Shown piece by piece: positions 33,029 to 38,240 of a stretch of 38,240 nucleotides of DNA. The DNA is taken from IMG/VR virus record IMGVR_UViG_3300044516_000147, positions 1-38,240 of that record; one strand, given 5' to 3'. The DNA comes from a virus. Made by a program: the position numbers and the translations under genes. The notes below the pieces were generated by a model. The model searched no databases and was not told where the DNA came from. It saw nothing but the letters and a program-made list of their open reading frames with translations. Positions within the stretch are counted from its first letter, which is position 1. The number at the start of each line of letters is the position of its first letter.

Positions 33029-34774
33029 TTAGTTCTCCAATCTTTCTTTAATTAAAGCAAACGGGGCATCCCACTCGCCAAATATTTCTTGTCTTATTAA
33101 AGTCATACTGTCATAGTATGGGGTTGCTTCGCCCTCTAGTGCATATAGGAAGTAAGGCATAATCGGTGTCACTACCCAAGTCTCAATCCCCATGGCAGCC
33201 GATAAGTGCGATACACTTGTACATGCCGATATGACCAAATCACAACTTGCTACAGCAGCTCTAGTATCTTCCCAACTATTAAGAGGCACTTGCTTAACCC
33301 ACATAGGCGTAGCCTCTACACCAGCATCTCTTTGTAGACTTATAAACTCGTAGTTATCACTCTTAACAGCATCAAACATCAACTGGTAAGGAAAGGCTTT
33401 GTGGTGCTCATGTTCAAACTGTGTAGAGCCCTGCCATCTTAAACCAATACGTTTCTTTCTTCCCTTTATTGTAACAGGTTTAGGTAAATAAGGTGCACCA
33501 CTAATATCTTCTAATTCAAAGCCTAACGGTACAATAGCACTCATACCAGCAACCCAAAAGTCATGATAGATACCAAACACCGCTTCGTGCTGAATAACGC
33601 TAGATACACCCTCTACATTAACGAATAAAGACGCTAACTGACCAGAGCAAGCCACGATGACTTTACAACCCTTCTCAGCGATATACTTCGCATATCTAAC
33701 TTGATGTATTTGATCGCCTAGACCGCCTTCAAGATTTAACAGCACAATTCCTTTAGTCTTGCCATCCCACTGTGGTGTAGGTACATCGGGTTGTTTATTA
33801 CCAAAGACTCCAGCAACACGACCTCTATCTAATAACTGATAACCCTTTTGAATCTGACCTTGTCTTAAGAGATACCAACCACGATTATAAGCAGCTCTAT
33901 TGTTACTTGGTTCTGTAGCCTCTAACTTCTGCGCTATACGCCAGCCTTCAGCAAAATCACCTGTAGTAGATGCAGCTAATTGAAGGTCTAAGTCATGTAA
34001 GTCAGGCATTGTTCTAGGCTTCTCTAACCAAAACTCAGGCTGGCAGAATGAGCCGTAATAAGAACCTAGTACATCTTTTGGGTGCTCATTGTGTTGTCTT
34101 TCAAGAACAGGTTTCACATCATGCATACCTTTAGTACCATGCAACTGCTCATCATCCTCAGCTACAGTAGAACCATCAATAGCATTAAAGTCGTATTCAA
34201 AATCAGGTAATTCTAAAAAGTCATGTATGCGTTGTAGTTGCTCTTTAGGATTAGCGATTAAGTCATCGTACTCAATAAATAAAAAGTTATCTGGTGCCGC
34301 TAAGTACCCGTTCTGTAGCGATATGTACGCAGCTTTTAAGTGATCCATCAACTGCCCAGACTCCATAAACTCATCTAAGTCTTCAGGCTTGGCAATACGC
34401 ACAAACGATGCCGCACAATCAGGTACAGAACGAACAGTGGCAATAATCTTTGGTTGATGTCCTAACACTTGAGCCATAGCAGACATAATTACATGTAGAG
34501 ACCACCCACGTGATTTGTCAATTATAAAAGGTTTATCAACATCTCCATAAAAAGAATCTACAATGCCACCCATGACATGCGCTAATTTTTTACGATCTTT
34601 GTCATTTTCATTTAATAACCCAGCAGAATGCCACACATTTGCCATGCCGTCTAAAGCGTGAACTAAGCCTGAAGTGGTTGAAACGTGGGTTATAGAATTT
34701 TGATTCATAATAGCGGCGAGTACCGTGCTGCCGCTTCTTGGAACACCTGCGAGAAATGCTAATTGCTTATTCAT
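33029..34774 (-). CDS. Sulfotransferase-glycosyltransferase (GT9-like) fusion
   Basis: A 581-residue two-enzyme protein. Residues 1-250 are a sulfotransferase: PAPS 5'-phosphosulfate loop GVPRSGST at 10-17 and the 3'-phosphate site ATVRSVPDCAASFVR at 112-126. Residues 260-335 look like TPR-type helices. Residues 340-580 resemble family 9 glycosyltransferases (heptosyltransferase type): LNLEGGLGDQIHQVRYAKY, RIGLRWQGS, and CDLVISACTSVSHLSAAMG. I start at ATG 34774 (ATGA overlap with the endonuclease stop); an upstream in-frame start adds residues from the endonuclease gene. It could add sulfated sugars to the particle or alter host lipopolysaccharide. An N-terminal fragment of a diverged homologue lies upstream. 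Both domains look complete. Placed between RCC1 tail genes. Confidence 0.8.
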   Translation of the reverse strand: MNKQLAFLAGVPRSGSTVLAAIMNQNSITHVSTTSGLVHALDGMANVWHSAGLLNENDKDRKKLAHVMGGIVDSFYGDVDKPFIIDKSRGWSLHVIMSAMAQVLGHQPKIIATVRSVPDCAASFVRIAKPEDLDEFMESGQLMDHLKAAYISLQNGYLAAPDNFLFIEYDDLIANPKEQLQRIHDFLELPDFEYDFNAIDGSTVAEDDEQLHGTKGMHDVKPVLERQHNEHPKDVLGSYYGSFCQPEFWLEKPRTMPDLHDLDLQLAASTTGDFAEGWRIAQKLEATEPSNNRAAYNRGWYLLRQGQIQKGYQLLDRGRVAGVFGNKQPDVPTPQWDGKTKGIVLLNLEGGLGDQIHQVRYAKYIAEKGCKVIVACSGQLASLFVNVEGVSSVIQHEAVFGIYHDFWVAGMSAIVPLGFELEDISGAPYLPKPVTIKGRKKRIGLRWQGSTQFEHEHHKAFPYQLMFDAVKSDNYEFISLQRDAGVEATPMWVKQVPLNSWEDTRAAVASCDLVISACTSVSHLSAAMGIETWVVTPIMPYFLYALEGEATPYYDSMTLIRQEIFGEWDAPFALIKERLEN

Positions 34775-35577
34775 ATTGATGCGGTCTCTGATGTGATGGT
34801 GGATAAGTTTCTTTTTTCTAAATGACGTTGTCTTCGTAAATCTGACCAAGGTTTACCCTTATGAGCCAAACTTAATGCTACACAATGTTCTTCAGACTTT
34901 TTCTTGCCTTTGTTTCCGGCGCTTATTTTATCACAATGTTCAATAGATAGTTCTTTCCCTTTATGCAAAGCACTCATCATTTCTTTAACTGAATCAGGCA
35001 TCTTTTTACCAAGATTAGCTGCACGTAACTTTGCTCTTTTTTCTTCAGAACATATTTGACCTGTGCTTGCTGCTCTTAGTTTCTCTATAGTCTCAGCCGT
35101 AGGAACCCTCCCCATACGTGTTGCGCTCATCTTTTCTCTTGTTTCAGCAGAGTGTATTCTACCTACACCAGCTAATCTTAGTTTTTCTATTAGTTCTGGT
35201 GGTCTATTCCTATTTGCTTCACTCATCTTTGCTCTTGTTTCAGCAGATGGATTGGTATTTGCAGCACTTATTTTGGCTTTGTGTTCATCAGTAATAGTGC
35301 GTCCACTAGGCCCTTCACCACCATCTGTCATATTAGCTAAAGAAACACCCATTCTTTTAAGACATTTAATTAAACCTATCTCAAGGTTAAACGATATTTC
35401 TTCAGAGGAGCAGTCTAATTTTCCAATAAGAATGTCCTGTTTACCATATTTAGCAACAGTTCTAGCATGATATGAATTACGCCCAGATAATCGGTGGGCT
35501 CTAGTACCATTCCCTTTACCCACATAAAACGGGGTGCCATCTGGTTTAGCATGTATGTACGCATAAAATTGCTTCAT
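34771..35577 (-). CDS. GIY-YIG endonuclease with NUMOD3 repeats
   Basis: A 268-residue homing-type endonuclease. The GIY-YIG domain shows YAYIH at 5-9, FYVGKG at 17-22, Arg26 and Glu66 in NLEIGLIK. Residues 91-245 are about nine NUMOD3-type DNA-binding units, each a short helix with K-x-S/R-A-A/x-N (for example DEHKAKISAAN, AETRAKMSEAN, EEKRAKLRAAN), separated by Gly- and Lys-rich loops. It begins at ATG 35577, overlapping the stop of the sulfotransferase fragment (AAATGA), and ends in an ATGA overlap with the complete sulfotransferase gene. Such free-standing enzymes cut intron- or insertion-free alleles and spread by repair. The arrangement suggests it inserted in a sulfotransferase gene. 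It is not an intron; no group I intron core seen around it. Confidence 0.9.
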   Translation of the reverse strand: MKQFYAYIHAKPDGTPFYVGKGNGTRAHRLSGRNSYHARTVAKYGKQDILIGKLDCSSEEISFNLEIGLIKCLKRMGVSLANMTDGGEGPSGRTITDEHKAKISAANTNPSAETRAKMSEANRNRPPELIEKLRLAGVGRIHSAETREKMSATRMGRVPTAETIEKLRAASTGQICSEEKRAKLRAANLGKKMPDSVKEMMSALHKGKELSIEHCDKISAGNKGKKKSEEHCVALSLAHKGKPWSDLRRQRHLEKRNLSTITSETASI

Positions 35578-35714
35578 TTCGCCAAACCATCAAGAGCATG
35601 AACAAGACCTGATGTAGTAGATACATGGGTCTGTGAATTTTGGTTAAGTATAGCTGCAAGTACCGTAGAACCTGAACGTGGCACACCACTCAAAAAATGT
35701 AGAGTCTTTTTCAT
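35574..35714 (-). pseudogene. N-terminal sulfotransferase fragment
   Basis: A 46-codon frame from ATG 35714 to TGA 35574, whose product contains the PAPS loop GVPRSGST. By eye, 38 of 46 residues match the first 46 residues of the complete sulfotransferase, ending at ALDGLAK beside ALDGMAN, but the DNA has many silent differences. It stops where the GIY-YIG gene begins. It therefore looks like the start of a diverged homologous gene, left behind or brought in with the endonuclease. No ribosome binding site is clear. It could still be made as a short peptide. A short intergenic stretch of about 50 bases separates it from the RCC1 gene upstream, AT-rich, with no convincing promoter. Confidence 0.85.
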
Positions 35715-35762
35715 ATACTAATCTCGTTATGTTTTTTACAAGGGTATATAGTATACATTAAA

Positions 35763-36911
35763 TTAATGAGAAGTTATTGCTAAGGAAGACCCACCTCCAC
35801 ATGCAATAATAGACCAAGTAGTAAGTGCACCTACTTGTTTAGGGCTTGAATAGTTAGTTATGTTACCTAGACCTAACTGCCCAACGCTATTACTACCCCA
35901 AGCCCACAGCGTACCATCTGTTTTAACTGCTAAAGAGGATGAACCCCCTTTTGCTAATATATTAAGCCAAGTTGTTAATGCACCTACTTGTTTGGGACTT
36001 GAGTAGTTGGTGGTATTGCCAAGACCTAACTGCCCATCTGTATTTTGGCCCCAAGACCAAAGAGTACCGTCAGTTTTAATGGCTAAAGAGGAGTTATCCC
36101 CACATGTAATTTTGGACCACGTTGTTAGTGCACCTACTTGTACAGGACTAGAACGGTTAATCTGATTATCTAAACCTAGTTGCCCATTGTTATTTCTCCC
36201 CCAAGCCCAGAGGGTACCATCTGTTTTAGTGGCTAGAGTGTGATATATCCCACCTGCAATACTTGACCAAGTGGTTAATGCGCCTACTTGATTTGGGCTT
36301 GAACGGTTAGTTATATTACCTAGCCCGAGCTGACCATTAGCATTTAAACCCCAAGACCAGAGAGTGCCGTCTGTTTTAGTGGCTAAAGTGTGATTAGACC
36401 CACACGCAATATTAGACCAAGTTGTAAGAGCACCTACTTGTACGGGACTGGAGCGATTAGTTATATCACCTAGACCTAATTGCCCAACATCATTACCCCC
36501 CCAAGACCAAAGAGTACCATCAGTTTTAATTGCTAAGGAAAAGGAGCCTCCTGCGGATACTTTAGACCAAGTTGTAAGAGCTCCTACTTGTTTGGGACTT
36601 GAGTAGTTAGTTGTATTACCTAAACCCAATTCTCCACTAGTATTTAAACCCCAAGACCAAAGAGTACCGTCAGTTTTAGTGGCTAGGGTGTTATGCGCCC
36701 CACATGTAATTTTAGACCAAGTAGTAAGTGCACCTACTTGTTTAGGGCTTGAATAGTTAGTTATATTGCCTAGACCTAATTGCCCGGTATCATTATATCC
36801 CCAAGACCAAAGTCCGGGTAAACCGGGCCAAGTCCCCGCAGCTGCGGCTTGCATTTGACTCTGTGGTGTCCACATGCCTGAATATTGTACGTATGGATAA
36901 ATTACTGGCAT
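35763..36911 (-). CDS. RCC1-repeat beta-propeller tail protein (second of three)
   Basis: A 382-residue protein. The N-terminus holds SGMWTPQSQMQAAAAGTWP, matching the anchor of the third RCC1 protein. Residues 34-382 are seven RCC1 repeats. The linkers read K, K, V, N, V, K, K at the SSPxQ position, unlike the strict alternation in the first copy. The short blade loops after LWSWG and after TTW vary most. Like its siblings, it would form one seven-bladed propeller and probably binds the host surface. It lies 9 bases after the first RCC1 gene. The sulfotransferase fragment and endonuclease separate it from the third. No enzyme motif. Confidence 0.85.
   Translation of the reverse strand: MPVIYPYVQYSGMWTPQSQMQAAAAGTWPGLPGLWSWGYNDTGQLGLGNITNYSSPKQVGALTTWSKITCGAHNTLATKTDGTLWSWGLNTSGELGLGNTTNYSSPKQVGALTTWSKVSAGGSFSLAIKTDGTLWSWGGNDVGQLGLGDITNRSSPVQVGALTTWSNIACGSNHTLATKTDGTLWSWGLNANGQLGLGNITNRSSPNQVGALTTWSSIAGGIYHTLATKTDGTLWAWGRNNNGQLGLDNQINRSSPVQVGALTTWSKITCGDNSSLAIKTDGTLWSWGQNTDGQLGLGNTTNYSSPKQVGALTTWLNILAKGGSSSLAVKTDGTLWAWGSNSVGQLGLGNITNYSSPKQVGALTTWSIIACGGGSSLAITSH
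35766..36812 (-). repeat. Seven RCC1 units of about 150 bp
   Basis: The repeat part of the second RCC1 gene, with units nearly identical in the core (VGALTTW and KTDGTLW) to those of the neighbouring arrays. Confidence 0.9.
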
Positions 36912-36920
36912 TGTATTTTC

Positions 36921-38057
36921 CTAATATTTGAGGGCTACTACTTCAGCGCCACCGCCTGAAACTTTATACCAAGTTGTAAGAGCCCCTACTTGTTTAGGGG
37001 ATGAGTAGTTGGTGGTGTTACCTAGACCTAATTGCCCACTGGCATTATACCCCCAAGACCAAAGAGTGCCATCTGTTTTAGTTGCAAATGATGAATCTCC
37101 CCCCGTAGTTCCATCTATAGTAGACCAAGTTGTTAGTGCACCTACTTGTACAGGACTAGAACGGGAAGTTGTATCGCCTTGGCCTAATTGTCCACTACTA
37201 TTTGAACCCCAAGACCAAAGAGTACCGTCAGTTTTAGTTGCTAGGGTGTTAAAGTCCCCACAAGTTATTTTAGACCAAGTGGTTAGTGCACCTACTTGTT
37301 TTGGAGAAGAATAGTTAGTTGTATTGCCTCGGCCTAATTGCCCTTGACCATTCTCCCCCCAAGACCAGAGCGTACCGTCTGTTTTAGTTGCGAGGGTGTG
37401 ACCATATCCACATGCTATTTTAGACCACGTTGTAAGAGCACCTACTTGTACAGGACTAGAGCGGTTAGTTGTATTGCCTAGACCTAATTGCCCATAGGCA
37501 TTAAGCCCCCAAGCCCAGAGCGTACCATCAGTTTTAGTTGCTAAAGAAAAATAATTGCCTGCAGATAAGTTTAACCATGTGGTTAATGTCCCTACTTGTT
37601 TAGGAGAAGAATAGTAAGTTGTATTGCCTAGACCTAATTGCCCAAACCTATTACTCCCCCAAGACCAAAGAGTACCATCTGTTTTAATCGCCATAAACCG
37701 TCTAGTTAAACCTTCTATTTTATACCAAGTTGTAAGTGCCCCTACTTGCACAGGGCTGGAACGGGTAGTAATATCACCTAAACCTAACTGCCCTTTAGCA
37801 TTAGCCCCCCAAGACCATAACGTACCATCTGTTTTAGTTGCTAAACTAGAAGTGCCACCGCTTACAATATTTAACCAAGTTGTAAGTGCGCCAACTTGCT
37901 TAGGACTTGAGTAGTTAGTTGTATTACCTAGACCTAACTGCCCATAACTATTGTCTCCCCAAGACCAAAGTTCATAGGTATACGTTGGCGGCGGAGGAGC
38001 AGCCAAAGGGTTAAAGAGACCGTCTTGTATCCAGCCACCGAGATATCTTTGCGACAT
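36921..38057 (-). CDS. RCC1-repeat beta-propeller tail protein (first of three)
   Basis: A 378-residue protein. A short leader (SQRYLGGWIQDGLFNPLAA and a Pro run) precedes seven RCC1 units from residue 30 to the end. The linker between units alternates strictly: SSPKQ, SSPVQ, SSPKQ, SSPVQ, SSPKQ, SSPVQ, SSPKQ. The leader lacks the SGxWT anchor of the other two, so it may attach differently. Start with ATAGGAGC upstream of ATG 38057. Each unit supplies one blade. It is likely a receptor-binding or decoration protein. There is no known enzymatic motif. The upstream gene runs off the window edge. Confidence 0.85.
   Translation of the reverse strand: MSQRYLGGWIQDGLFNPLAAPPPPTYTYELWSWGDNSYGQLGLGNTTNYSSPKQVGALTTWLNIVSGGTSSLATKTDGTLWSWGANAKGQLGLGDITTRSSPVQVGALTTWYKIEGLTRRFMAIKTDGTLWSWGSNRFGQLGLGNTTYYSSPKQVGTLTTWLNLSAGNYFSLATKTDGTLWAWGLNAYGQLGLGNTTNRSSPVQVGALTTWSKIACGYGHTLATKTDGTLWSWGENGQGQLGRGNTTNYSSPKQVGALTTWSKITCGDFNTLATKTDGTLWSWGSNSSGQLGQGDTTSRSSPVQVGALTTWSTIDGTTGGDSSFATKTDGTLWSWGYNASGQLGLGNTTNYSSPKQVGALTTWYKVSGGGAEVVALKY
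36924..37970 (-). repeat. Seven RCC1 units of about 150 bp
   Basis: The repeat part of the first RCC1 gene. Units 1, 3, 5 and 7 share the KQ linker and 2, 4 and 6 share the VQ linker, hinting at duplication of a two-unit block. Confidence 0.9.
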
Positions 38058-38084
38058 TCTAAGCTCCTATCTTTAAGCCCCTAA

Positions 38085-38240
38085 TCATGATATCTCCTCC
38101 CAACTCGCTGTTACCACCAAAGCAGTAGATGTTCCCGCAGTAGCACCAACAGACTTATCTTCAAGCAAATAAAATGTTGTAGTCTTGTCTGTTACGATCA
38201 ATGAAGCATAGGCTGGCACTGAGATAGTTGAAGCTATTGG
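38085..38240 (-). CDS. C-terminal part of an unknown, probably structural, gene
   Basis: A minus-strand frame open to the window edge, ending TGA at 38085-38087. The visible 51 residues are beta-rich and end ALVVTASWEEIS. The composition (Thr, Ser, Val, Ala) fits the end of a tail or fibre protein, and the next gene downstream is an RCC1 tail protein. A strong GGGAGGAG site lies in its last codons, in front of an ATG that opens only nine codons (38059-38088), and the RCC1 gene follows 27 bases later. 5' end missing, so no family call. Confidence 0.6.
   Translation of the reverse strand, partial: PIASTISVPAYASLIVTDKTTTFYLLEDKSVGATAGTSTALVVTASWEEIS

Noticed and set aside
34771-35714. Group I intron carrying the GIY-YIG gene
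   Set aside because: The endonuclease frame abuts the sulfotransferase fragment with no non-coding flanks, and the downstream gene restarts at its first residue instead of continuing an exon.
35715-35762. AT-rich gap with GTATA/TATAC half-sites as a late promoter
   Set aside because: Boxes do not match a known promoter at sensible spacing, and no similar motif was found before other late genes.
31817-38057. Regular DNA repeats about 150 bp apart, superficially like a satellite or CRISPR-type array
   Set aside because: They are in frame and encode RCC1 propeller units; the period and lack of spacers rule out CRISPR.

Overview
The window reads as part of the genome of a tailed double-stranded DNA phage, most likely from an aquatic bacterium. 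It is AT-rich and densely packed, with many ATGA or TAATG start/stop overlaps, and most reading frames belong to phage replication, internal virion, tail or lysis families. Both ends cut through genes. I see no terminase, portal, major capsid protein, integrase, tRNA, rRNA or CRISPR array, so the packaging and head genes should lie outside the window, probably beyond the right edge. The AEP-DUF927 primase-helicase, PolA, long run of internal virion proteins and giant polyvalent protein suggest a podovirus-like phage, but that placement is inference.

Left arm (1 to about 11,710, plus strand): early and replication genes. They are a DUF3310 protein, several small unknown proteins (one with a signal peptide, one Cys-rich), a VRR-NUC nuclease, a family A DNA polymerase with an exonuclease domain and Leu at the position equivalent to E. 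coli residue 762, a Cas4/RecB-like nuclease with four Cys, an HNH protein, an SNF2-type helicase whose Walker A loop is split by an intein carrying a LAGLIDADG endonuclease, a small unknown, an AlpA/excisionase-like HTH protein, a probable ssDNA-binding protein and a 980-residue primase-helicase. Two rho-independent terminators and two promoter candidates with palindromes are visible. The second promoter, palindrome and terminator set (11,704-11,810) encloses no gene and may make an RNA of about 70 nt. The two arms converge there.

Right arm (11,812 to 38,240, minus strand, transcribed right to left): late genes. From the right: the end of an unknown gene; two seven-repeat RCC1 proteins; an N-terminal sulfotransferase fragment followed directly by a GIY-YIG/NUMOD3 endonuclease and then by a complete sulfotransferase-glycosyltransferase fusion; a third RCC1 protein; an unknown; a SAM methyltransferase; an M15 endolysin and a 58-residue holin candidate; repeat-rich tail proteins; a large tail protein with two inserted modules; then a run of internal virion-like proteins (Gly/Ala-rich and Gln-rich) interleaved with a cupin-SET fusion and a possible GNAT-like protein; and last a 2,309-residue polyvalent protein with lytic transglycosylase, HExxH peptidase-like, ASCH-like and GNAT-like regions.

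Working model: the left arm copies the genome. The right arm builds a virion with RCC1 propeller appendages and an ejected set of internal proteins that may open the wall and modify the cell. The sulfotransferase-glycosyltransferase, methyltransferase and cupin-SET proteins are the most unusual cargo. Their targets are not known from the sequence.
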